Shown: positions 11,406 to 21,899 of the stretch, in pieces | Layout: every line of letters begins with the position of its first letter | Numbering within the stretch: the stretch's first letter is position 1 | Origin: Clitoria ternatea | Lineage: Eukaryota > Streptophyta > Magnoliopsida > Fabales > Fabaceae | Assembly: GCA_037962975.1 (NCBI GenBank) | Contig: CM075672.1 | Span: 124,358,001 to 124,422,000 of the forward strand | Direction: 5' to 3' | Length of the DNA: 64,000 nt | The notes under the pieces: model-generated | Database searches by the model: none | What the model was told of the DNA's origin: nothing | What the model saw: only the letters and a program-made list of their open reading frames with translations | Made by a program: the position numbers and the translations under genes

Positions 11406-13246
11406 GCATCACCCTTTTACACGCACGGATTTACTCTACTGCCCAACAAATTACAAGTTTAAAATGCTCAGGATAGGAACTTTTGAAGCACTTATTTCAA
11501 TAATTATAACATATACACTAAAAAATCTTAGAATAACAATTATACAAATGAATATCAACTAATATAAAAATTTAAATGTTAATTACACTGTTCTGGACAA
11601 GTGGCCTTACATCAAATATTAGAACCATCATCTAATGGAATTAGAGAAGAAAACAATTGTGATGGAATATGTATCATCAGGACCTTTTTGTCTAATTGAT
11701 TGTGTAGAGAAGGAAATAAATTATGATAACACAATCCAAGTTAATGCTGGTCAAATTCAAACGCACAAGAAGGCTTGTAATCTGTTTGAAACCATTCATC
11801 CTCAATAATATCTGGTATAGTTATTCACTGCATGAGAACAGAGGAAATGAAAAAAATTATCTTCTAATTACATTTTAAAAATTGACTTTATATCTTTAGA
11901 AATATTTTACTCAAACTAAACATAAGAATAAAATTATAATAAAAATAAAAATTTACTTTTGAGAAAATTAAACCAAAATTAAACATACTTTCAATTCAGA
12001 GTGCAAAGCTAAAAATTCTTACCAAGCTTATGGGTCCTTTTCTTTCTCCTTACGATGACAAAAGCTATTATTGTGCATGCTAGAATAGCCAGGCCACTAA
12101 GAATTGTTATAAGAATTAAGAGTTTCAAAATATTTTACTAAGATAGCTTCTAGCAAATTAATGATGTAGTACCTTGAAGGTTTAATAATGCTAAAGACAT
12201 CTTCAAGAATTGTGAGTTTTATATCTTTGCAGTGCTAATTCCAAATATGCCAAGTGCTGATTCAATAATTTTTAAACCTCACTTCCATCATTGGGAGTCT
12301 GATACCAACCCTGCAATTGAGTCTAATTTTCATTGTCATAAACTACTTCCTAGTGTCTTTACTTTAACATTTTAACAGAGATCTATTTAAAATTTTTAAA
12401 CTATGTAGAAATAGAAACAATTAAATGAAACTTAAAAAAAATATTTATCCAACTAGATCAACCAAAATAGAAAGAGTACAAACAAGATGAAAATAAAAGG
12501 TTCACACTTTTCTAATAAATTATTTTTTATTAAAATTAAATACATGGAAGAGTAATAAATTTATTTTTATTTTCCTTAAAAAAATTACTCCTTTGAATAG
12601 TGTAAACTCAGTTCTAAGGGTTGAGGTTTCTTTTTAAGTATTATTCCTATCATAACTCAACTAGAAAATGTTGCTCTCCAAGCATGTTTATTCATTCAGT
12701 TACTTATTTTACTTTTAAGCATTACCATATATATTCATTTAGTTACCTATTTTACACATCCAATGTAATATGACCGCATCACAACTGATTCTAAATGACA
12801 ACTTGCTCCTACATCACCTTCAATCTAGTCTCTTTTCTTTTTCTTTTTTTAATATGAAATGATAATGAAAAATAGGGTACAAAAACTCTAAAATGATTAA
12901 GGTCTGTGAGTCATACAATCCCTAAAGACTAATTTTGAGAGTTTAACGAGAAGGCGTGGCCATACCTTGCTTGATACATGCGACACAGACATAGCAAAAC
13001 AAAATCAAATTTTATTTTTGAACCAAATGAATGAGTCATTTAATATTTAGGAGGACAAATACGTCGTGCATGAGGCCCAAAAGATCAAACTTCATAATAA
13101 TAATAATAAATCCGATGAAGTATTTAAATATACCAAATAACACATAAGAAAAGCTCTGATTTCATTTTTAATCTCACTCAAAGATTCAATTATTAATGGT
13201 TCAAGGCCAATTAGAAATTCTTCAAAAGAAGGACAAAAAAACTAAC

Positions 13247-13333
13247 CTTGCCAGAAATGATAAGCCAGCAATCTTTAGTCTGGTTGTGCTTTGCTACCTC
13301 TTCAAAAGAGTGAACTTTTGGATCTGAAGCCAT
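13247..13333 (-). pseudogene. CB5: Captured first coding exon of a cytochrome b5 gene
   Basis: The minus strand, from an ATG at 13331-13333, reads 29 codons starting MASDPKVHSFEEVAKHN and ending CWLIISGK, then a splice donor (AAG followed by GTTAG at 13246). This is the conserved N-terminus of plant microsomal cytochrome b5, where exon 1 ends at the same lysine before VYDVTPF. Exon 2, with the heme-binding HPGG motif and membrane tail, is not found in the transposon. A possible acceptor TTGTGGTAG lies just upstream of the ATG, as if a 5'UTR intron was also taken. The frame has no stop. Complete cytochrome b5 carries electrons to ER desaturases and P450s; this piece cannot bind heme. Confidence 0.88.
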
Positions 13334-13869
13334 TTCACTACCACAAATTAAGAATAAAAACATAGCACCCAGAAAAATTCAGATCGAACCATCAGAATAA
13401 TTTTTTCAAAAAAAAAAGTTCGGGTTATGGAAAAAGAGAGGATCTATAGAATCAAGAAAGGGAACAATTATATACCAACAGAATGAGCGAAAAAGTAAAT
13501 TTTATTTAATGGAAAAGCTCAGAGATGCATCCAATAATAATGAAAGAGTTACTGATGTGTCTATAATGGCAAACAACACTTACTAGAGAGAAGGGCTTCG
13601 GAGATGCGTTGAAGCTGTGCGAGCTCGGAGACGATGACTGAAGGACTTTTGAGATACGTTGAAGTAGATCAGTGAGCTTGGGGATGATGACTGAAGGTCT
13701 TTTCGATCGAGAGAGAGATAAGGGTTAACGAGGAACAAGCTTTTCGAACGAGAAAAGGAGAAGAGGTTTAAGGAGGCACAAGCTTCTCGAACGAGAGACG
13801 GAGATGAAGGTTAAGGAAATTAGGAAAGAGGGAAAATATATGGGGTTTCTAATAAGATTAGAATTTTAA

Positions 13870-14080
13870 TGGCCTTTTGTACCGGGTTACAAAATAGAAC
13901 CAGTGAAACATATTATATTTCTCACCGGGTATTAAAAGAAACGTGTGTAAATATTAATTGTTACACCGTATATTTTCAAAAACCGGTGTAAAGAAATAAA
14001 ATATTTACAAAAATGCCACCGTATAAATTTTTACACCGGTTTTTTTGAAAACCGGTGTAAAACCCCTGGTGTAAAAGCTT
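13870..14080. repeat. Right subterminal repeats of the small CACTA
   Basis: Copies of ACCGGTGTAAA and its complement recur up to the right terminus, mirroring the left end. The adjacent 13600-13830 has two imperfect local duplications (GATGACTGAAGG... and AAGCTTYTCGAACGAGA...). Confidence 0.88.
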
Positions 14081-14098
14081 TTTTTTGCACTAATGACA

Positions 14099-15950
14099 GG
14101 AGCACCCCAAGGAGACACACTTGGGCGAATAAACTCCCGCTCGAGTAATTCCTCGATTTGCTTCTTGAGTTCGGTCAACTCCATAAGAGACATCCTATAA
14201 GGAGCTCTAGAAACAGGCTCAACGCCAGGAATAAGATCAATAGAGAATTCCACTTCTCGTGGAGGAGGTAATCTAGGAATCTCATCCGGAAACACATCGA
14301 GAAACTCCGAAACAATAGGAATCCCATAAGATTGGGAAGCACCATTCCCATCAACCATGCAGAATATCATAAGAAGTTGAGAGATACCTTGCACATCAAA
14401 GTCTTCAGCATTCGAAGTTGGGAAGATCACTGTCTTGTTATGATAATCTACCAAGACTGTGTTAGTGGATAACCAGTCCATGCCTAGAATAATGTCCAGG
14501 TCCTTCATAGGCAAACAAACAAGGGATACAACAAACTTTCTACCCTCAAGGTTCATGTCGACATTCTCACATCGAGTCACCGACCTTAAACAAGTATCGG
14601 TTGGTGTAGTTACTAATATGGAACCCTTCATCATACACACAGGCACCCTCAAGTGCCTCACAAAATCCTCAGATATAAATAAGTGCGTAGCACCAGAATC
14701 AAAGATAACATTTATCAAAACACCAAGGATCTCACACTCACCACGAACGAGATCTTCCGCTTGAGCGGCTTCCTCACCAGTAACTGCAAATACCCTACCA
14801 GCAGCTTGTGGTTGATCACCACCATTGTAGTTACCATTTCTTCCACCATGGCCATTACCTCGACCATTTCCATTTCTTCCACCATTATGATTTCCACCAC
14901 GGCCACCATTTCGGCCACCATTATAACCATTTCCGTTTCTATGACCACGACCTCCAAAGCCACCATGGCCTCCACGGTTACCATTAGGATTCATACGTAC
15001 AGGAGTATTAGCATTAGCGTTCCTTGCATTCAATGGGCAATTAGGGTGGATATACCCCGCTTGATTGCATTGGTAGCACACCACATCATCTTGTGGACAA
15101 TCTCGTGCCAAATGGTTAGCATCGCATTTAAAGCAAGTTAGGCCTTGGACATTTCCACGACCTTGGTTACCACCACCGTAACCACCCCTAAAAGCACCAC
15201 GTCCTCTAGCATTGGAGGATCCACCACGAAGGAACTTGTTCTTCTTAAAGTGACCTTGCTTCTTGAAACTAGAGAATTGGCCCTTCAACTTGGGCTCGTG
15301 CTTACCATGACTCGAAGGAGCCATATCATCTTCCTTATATATGCGACACTTGTTCACAAGTGTAAGGAAACTTCTAATTTCTTGATGTCGAATAGCCCGC
15401 TTGATCTCGGGCCTCAACCCATTTTCAAACTTCATACATTTTGATGCCTTGGTACCCTCTTGTTGATAGGGCGGATAAAACACACAAAGTTCTTCAAACT
15501 TGGAGGCATACTCCTCCACCGTCATACCACCTTGCTTAAGTTCCACAAACTCAAGCTCTTTCCTGCTTCTATAACTGTCTAGAAAATACTTCTTTAAGAA
15601 CTCTACCTTGAAGTTTTCCCAAACCAAGGGAACATCAGCAGATATTATGCATTCCCTAGTAAGACGCCACCAAGCTTCGGCTTCATCACAGATCATAAAG
15701 ACCGCATACTCCACCTTTTGCGCTTCAGAACATTCAAAGCTAGCATATATTCTTTCCAAGTCATTGATCCAAGCATACACATCTTCTGGCATATAACCTC
15801 CATGGAATTCTAAAGGTTTCCTCTTGAGAAATAGATCAAGACCTTGGGAGCCTTGTCCCACATTCAATTGGCCTTGTCTTTCCAAGAGATCAGCAAATGA
15901 TTCAAGGCATTTGCCATAGCAGTAGCCTCACGTTTTAGTCTACCAGCCAT
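14099..15950 (-). pseudogene. Element A gag, zinc knuckles, protease and RT start (frameshifted)
   Basis: The ATG at 15948-15950 gives MAGRLKREATAMANAL, matching the start of element B's Gag, but a one-base loss near 15900 shifts the frame; the open frame resumes with ERQGQLNVGQGSQGLDLFLK. It then shows the retrotransposon Gag region (YAVFMICDEAEAWWRL, YFLDSYRSRKELEF), zinc knuckles CFKCDANHLARDC and CYQCNQAGYIHPNC (second one lacks the usual His), a Gly/Asn-rich stretch, and the protease motif FDSGATH. It runs into RT at SVSPWGAPV, where the CACTA begins. The linker between knuckles and protease is longer and richer in G/N than in element B. Confidence 0.92.
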
Positions 15951-16300
15951 ATTTCAAGCCTATACATTAAAACATGGCTCACACATGAGTAAACTAGACC
16001 AAACAATAACCTTTCAATGTATAATTTCACAGGTCAAGCACTCATAAGCCTATCATGTACCACATCACCTAATCATATCATTTTCAGTACATGATCATAA
16101 CATTTTCATCATTCGAGGTAAATAGTGTAAGGACTCTTGGCCGGACTCTACAATTCTAAACATCAATCTCAATTCAATGACAAACATTCACAATTTAATT
16201 AAATAATCCATAAATCAATCAATTATAGCTTATATATTTCAATCATGAGCGACAACTACATAAACAACATCAGTCATGATTGTATCGAGAGCAAACCAAT

Positions 16301-16312
16301 ACTCTGATACCA
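16301..16312 (-). promoter_or_regulatory. Primer-binding site of element A
   Basis: The minus strand reads TGGTATCAGAGT, one mismatch from the initiator tRNA-Met complement, three bases (ACC) after the 5' LTR end GGGCGTCTCA. It marks 16316-20343 as the 5' LTR. Confidence 0.9.
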
Positions 16313-16675
16313 GGTTGAGACGCCCCAAAAAATATGGGTAAATTTTTCATGTTTTATAAATCATTAACTAATCGAATAATTAGAGTGGTGAGGCTTTCAA
16401 ATTCAACACCTGGATCTATGAAAAGCCACTCCCATATATAAAGATATGAGAGGGTAAATTAAAGAGATGATTTCATAATAAATTTCTAATTAGACACAGC
16501 GGAAGAAATGATTAATTTGATTGTTGCATGATTGAAATTGAAGGTAAAAGATTTCATGAGGTTCAAGGATCCATAATATGTCCAATCTAATTTTAAGATA
16601 ATGCAAGAAAAGGATTTGATGCAAGGAAATAAGAAATTTTTTTTTAATCATACCGAGGAGGGCATCACGGTGCCA

Positions 16676-17216
16676 CTCGCTCAAGCGAGTACCACATTCG
16701 CTTGAGCAAGCTCGTGTAGGCACACTTGAGCGAAACCAAGAAAGGTTGAGTGAGGAAGAGTTTTAAGTATCAGGGGGGTCCCTTCGCTTGAGCGGACCCC
16801 ATCTCGCCTGAGTGAGATTCGAAGGCCACACTTGGACAAGCCAGCGAGACGCTTGAGCGAGAGAATGGGAGTTATTCCAGGGGCTAACCTCGCTTGAGCG
16901 AGTTTCATCTTGCTTGATCAAGATTACTCCAGCAACAACAGGGACTCACTGCCCAATTTTCGCTTGGGCTAGGCAAGGCTCGCTTAGGCGAAAATCATCC
17001 AGTGTCCAATTTCCTTTCCTCTCGCTTGAGCGACTCCCAAGCCAAGATCATTTCGCTTGAGCGAAAATGGTCCAGTGACCAACCTCCATTCCTAAGCAAA
17101 TCTTGCTTGGGCGAGAAAGCCATTCCCTCGGGTGAATTTTGGCAGTGGCCACGCCCCTGATTCCTAAGGGTCTCGCTCGAGCGAGACTACCACTCGCTTG
17201 AGCGAGTTCTGCAGAA
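16676..17216. repeat. CTCGCTTGAGCGAG-like array in right LTR A
   Basis: Second copy of the array in the left LTR, starting ACTCGCTCAAGCGAGT at 16676 and ending with CTCGCTCGAGCGAG near 17172-17185 and CTCGCTTGAGCGAG near 17193-17206. Some words here are perfect where the left LTR is decayed and the reverse. Confidence 0.9.
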
Positions 17217-19728
17217 CTTGTGCAGAAACGTGGATTTTACACAACCTAGCATCTCAATTCTCATTTCCTACCATTTTGACCCATCCTAATGAATTAGATG
17301 TACTACATTATATAATTATGAGTCCTCTTAATTATCCATACACTTCAAATCAAATTTCTTTCACTCAATGCATAGGATTTAAGCTCATTTCTACAAAACT
17401 TCATAAAATACTAAAAGTTATGAAATACCTCATTCATTCATGAAATTAAACACCAACAAGCATCATAATTCATTGTATTACATCATTTAGGTAATTAATG
17501 AAAATTGGCCATGCACACCAAGGTCCAATTTTCCTACATGACCCTCAAATCATTAAATACAATCTAGATCACGAAATAAGCATACATGCACCCTATATGC
17601 TATACAAAAATTGGATTTTACCGGCTAAGGCACTTCCTATACAACTATTTACCTCCTCAACTAAAATGCACTTCAAAATATCCACTCTTCCCATAGTGTT
17701 CTGCATCAGAAGTCTAAGAATGGACAACATGGGAGAGTGAGTCATACATTCCAAAAGAATGAATATGAATACCATATGATTATGTACATATGCATCAACA
17801 TGTATACTTTGTACACACACATCATTCACCATTTTATTCCTCATTATAATAGACTCATACACATATCACAAATGACATTATAAGTCAAACAAGGTATACA
17901 AACATATAGATAATCAAGTCTTGCAACATTCAGACTATTACACAACATATTCGCTTTACTCAGAATTATCATTTAGTATTCAAATCTTTATGTTGTCTTA
18001 ACCTATTATATCAACCTCAATACATCCATCATCATAATTCATCTCCTTTGGCATACTTCCTTGCTATATGCACATGCTCTTAAGCTAATGCATATGCACA
18101 ATGGAATGTTTCAACAATTGCAGATCTGACTGTGGTAAAATAAACACCAATTTTGGGACTCAAGTATGATCATCTAACCATACCCCTACTGCAGTAGTAA
18201 AATATGTACACTTATTCTTAATTTGCATGCATTTCACTAATTATTTTACTGATAGCAAACCGCATCGCCCATCATGCAACACTTGGTCATTTTCACCATG
18301 ACCGCGGCATACTACATATTTGACATATGGTGTTGCGGGCCAACCATGAGTTATATCATGGCAGCTGTGATCCCAAGGACCACCGGGGACACCTGCTCAT
18401 CAAGAGCCACCCCCCAAAAGGGTCAACCACATGCGGCTCTCTGTAGCACAACATGGGCAGCTTCGTGACTTACACATCGAGTCACAGGGGAAATATAAAT
18501 TCCTCCTGCACAGAGCCACCCTCCCACTGGGCCAACCGGGGGAATCCCCTAAAATTCCAACACTGACAGCTATGCAGTATGCCATGGATGCAAATGCCAA
18601 TCATATGCATTTCTCACTCTATGCATCCTATACATGCCACTCATCAATATCATCATCAACACTATTACCAACATCACCACAAGGTTTTTAGTGGATTTAT
18701 TATTATTGGTTATTATCATTTGTTTAAGCTTTTGTGTGGCATTCTCATTATTGTTTCATTCATATCATTCAATTCCAACATCAATACAAGAACATCAATC
18801 CCACACCATCAATTAAGGTATGCTATTCATCACACCCATTCTCAATTAAACACCAACAACATTCATTTCACACTTATGGTGAACCTAACCCAAACACATC
18901 ATCATCAAGGCAATGAAGTAGCCAAACAATTCATCATCACCATTTAGCATACCATAAACATTCCAAATACACATTACATGTTGCCAAGCATATTCATCAC
19001 CATCATCATGTTTAACAACCAAAAATCAACATTACCACTCAAACAAGGCTAACATGCATATTGTCACATATGACAATCAAACACTACTCAACTCATGCAT
19101 TTAGAATATATAGACTCCTCTCCTACCTCAAGAGAAGAATTCCGATGGATACGACGTACCTGCCTCGTCGTTCGGAATAGGTCCTACATTAACATACATG
19201 TAAAACCTCAATCAATTAACTATTTAAAACACAAATTCAATTCTAATTTAATCATCATTATATCTACCATTTCATAACATGTACAAGAGATGCTATAGAT
19301 ATCATTTTCCATTATTTGTTAGGCTTCAAAATTCCTTTCGTTCAAGCCACATTCATTAAATTCAAGGGCTACCAACAACAATAGCCTTACATCCACAAAA
19401 TACCACACCAACCAATACCCATACACCCAATGGCTTGTATTTGCTCTCAATCACACTATCCAACCAATATTTATAATTTTCCCCAATTCTTAAAAGCTAG
19501 GGTTTCTCTAAAACCCAACAACTCTCATTAATGCCTTATCATTCTTCATCTCCTACCAACATAAATGCATCTACCATATTTATTTCACTTAAACCATGCA
19601 TTTATGATAACCCACACTAGGGTTCATGCATAAATGCTCTCCTCAAACACCCATGTACATGCATTGCTCCCCCAACACATAATAACACATACCCATAGCA
19701 TTTAAACCAAACAAAAGTGGTAAAAATG

Positions 19729-19736
19729 ACTTACCA
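19729..19736 (-). promoter_or_regulatory. Putative 5'-leader splice donor in LTR A
   Basis: The minus strand reads GTG then GTAAGT, with the intron starting at 19734, 610 nt from the LTR start. The leader before it is purine/pyrimidine-biased and lacks an obvious long frame. The same site is mutated to GTAATC in the left LTR. Confidence 0.5.
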
Positions 19737-20343
19737 CACCCAAAACAAAAATAGGTATCAAGAGAGGGGAGGAAGTTGCGAAAATGGAGAGGAAGAGGAA
19801 GATGATTTCAAGCTCCAATGGCCTCCTAACAAGCTTCCTTGAACGAAAATGAGAGAGAGGAAGGTCACCACCTTAGCTTAGGGTTTTAGGAGAAGAAGAT
19901 AAGAGAAATGAAGAAGTAAAGAGAAGGAAGGAATAAAATATTTTTGTTAAGTGGAGCCAAAAACCAACGGGAATGAAGAGAGGAAAATTGGGTTTTTGCA
20001 TTTCTTTTTAATCCTTCTCATTAAAGTTCATCATTTTACCACAAACAGGATCTTTATTTGGGCTCAATATTTATCTGAAAATTATTCCGAGTATATATTC
20101 AGACTCCCAATATTATTCTCAACAGCCCTGACCAATATCATCTCAATTAGAGATACTTGGTCCGACACCCACATTTCAATCGGGTCAGTTTTCAGCTTAT
20201 CTAGTCTCCACAAATCACCAACAATCCCTAAAAATCTTAATTCAATTATTTCCAATGTTTTGGGACATTAAATAATTCATATTCAATTATTCAATATTTA
20301 TTTCCTTAATTAATGCTCTATTTTGAAATTTTGGGATGTTATA

Positions 20344-20688
20344 GTGTGCATTGATTTTCAAGATTTGAGCAAAGCCATAACGAAGGATATATATCTTATG
20401 CCAAGCAAACATGCTTAGTTGACGTAGCTACTGGCAATGAAATTTTGAGTCTGCTTAATGGTTATTCTAATTTGAAAAATGTCATTTGGAATTACAGGAA
20501 GAGATATGATTGAGAAAATCATGTAAAAGATACAAGACTAAATTCATCGAGGAAATAACCCTTTTCAGATTAATAGTAAGAAAGAACATGTAACTATTGA
20601 TGTATAAAAAGCCACAAATCATGTGAACAAGCAAAACAATCCACTTTATATGATTAGAAAAGAAAGATTAAACTATATTTTGACCCCA
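20344..20688 (+). pseudogene. Tat/Ogre-type RT remnant, continuation beyond element A
   Basis: Starts in the GTGTG duplication and continues the RT frame cut at 3001: decayed FQDLSKA, then ATG-less KDIYLMP, then the ILSLLNGYS-like block near 20440-20465. From there it matches 2350-2575 closely (TTTGAAAAATGT..., AGAAAAGAAAGATTAAACTATA). It stops abruptly at about 20688 where a Tekay-type LTR begins. It is non-functional. Confidence 0.72.
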
Positions 20689-21029
20689 TGAGTTCCTCAA
20701 TTACGCATAAAAATCATAAAACACAACTTCCACCTTTGAGTAATTCACTTATTCATGGGTTTCTATAACAAATAATCATGTTCATCAAAAGGATCACTAA
20801 ACATTCATCATCATTTCATATATATACAATTCCCAAGCATTTAGCAATTTGCCAAGCCTATCATCCATCATATTATCAATCATCTCAACATTCAAAATAA
20901 TCATGGCAAGACAAGCATGAGTATAAATCGTATACATTCATCTTCAACCATTTAACTCATGCAATTGAAATGTAAACTTCTCTCCTACCTCGAGAGAAGA
21001 GCCGTAACAATCACCACTAAAAAAACAAC

Positions 21030-21570
21030 TGATAGCGACGGAAGGTATTGGTCGCTAATCCACACAATGGCCGTCGCTAAACACATTAGCGACGGCATCT
21101 CAGACGGAAAGGAGGACGTCGCTAAAACCCTCATCGAAAAGACATCAGCGACGCCACACCTGCCGTCGCTAACATATTGACGGCGTAAGGCCGTCGCTAA
21201 AATCGTCTCTGTCCCAATAACCCCAGCCGTCGCTAAGTGTTGGCATACAGCGACCACGAAAGCCCGTCGCTAAGTGTTGGCATACAGCGACCACCCTATG
21301 CCGTCGCTACATGTACTCATGTAGCGACCACCCTTGCTCGTCGCTATTTGTAACAAGTACAGCGACAAGAGAATCCGTCGCTAGTGGTTATGATACAGCG
21401 ACGACAGACTCCGTCGCTAGTGCTTATGATACAGCGACCACAATGTTCCGTCGCTAGTGTTTGTGATGTAGCGACCAGATCGTCCGTCGCTAGTGGTTCT
21501 GATGTAGCGACCAGAGCGTCCGTCGCTAGTGTTTTTAATTCAGCGATGGTAGTGGGCCGTCGCTAACCGT
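21030..21570. repeat. Left subterminal GTCGCTA/TAGCGAC array
   Basis: About twenty direct and inverted copies of CGTCGCTA or TAGCGACG, often in pairs such as CCGTCGCTAGTGnTTnTGATnnAGCGACC with a spacing of roughly 50-60 bp. Expected to be binding sites for the element's own DNA-binding protein. Confidence 0.92.
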
Positions 21571-21899
21571 CCTTTTTAAATTTTTTTAAAATTGATTCAA
21601 TGATAGGTAGGTTTTGTTAATTTAACTTTAAAAAAATCTTAATATTTTGTATTTTGTATTGGCTGATAAAATTTTATAATTAAATTAAAATAATTTTTTT
21701 GAAGTAATAAATTATTATTAAAAACAAAATAATAGATTAAATTAATTTATCAAATAGGTTGAATTACTAATGATAGGTAGAATAAGGCTTTGTGATTTGA
21801 ATGTAATTACCAATAAATATTGACATAATAAATAAAGAATGACAAAATAAATACTGAATGAAAATATAACATAACTAAAAATCAAATATACAATGTGTA

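Larger units (their letters stand above)
10993..14095. mobile_element. Non-autonomous CACTA transposon with captured gene fragment
   Basis: The unit starts CACTAGTGCAAAAAAGG and ends with the complement CTTTTTTTTGCACTAATG (last pentamer mutated from TAGTG). It is flanked by the 3-bp duplication ACA (10990-10992 and 14096-14098), and without it the RT frame of element A joins correctly. Both ends carry subterminal arrays of TTTTACACCGG. No transposase motif is seen in the 3.1 kb. The interior is AT-rich and holds a cytochrome b5 first exon (minus strand). There may also be a membrane-segment-like frame on the minus strand around 12023-12130 (hydrophobic run then RRKKRTHK, followed by GTAAG), which I do not recognise. 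It needs TNPA/TNPD supplied by another element. Confidence 0.93.
3002..20343 (-). mobile_element. Tekay/Del-like Ty3/gypsy retrotransposon 'A', complete but decayed
   Basis: This 17.3-kb element has two LTRs of about 4.0 kb (3002-7011 and 16316-20343), both bounded by TGAGACRCCC on the left and GGGATGTTAYA on the right. It is flanked by the 5-bp target duplication GTGTG (2997-3001 and 20344-20348). On the minus strand the order is 5' LTR, primer site, gag, protease, RT, RNase H, integrase, polypurine tract, 3' LTR. The coding part is broken by frameshifts, stops, a CACTA insertion and a solo LTR insertion. The LTR copies differ by scattered substitutions and small indels, so the insertion is not recent. 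The element landed in a Tat-type RT remnant. The Tekay/Del assignment rests on RT words such as YRQLNKLTIKN and RIDDLLDQL and on the C-terminal tail after integrase. Confidence 0.95.
16316..20343 (-). repeat. 5' LTR of element A (right copy)
   Basis: 4028 bp, TGAGACGCCCC to GGGATGTTATA (the last TACA has mutated to TATA). It is colinear with the left LTR over its whole length. On the minus strand the first 610 nt run to a consensus splice donor (19734). Open frames such as the His-rich one at 18579-18947 also occur in the left LTR by homology and are not genes. Confidence 0.93.
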
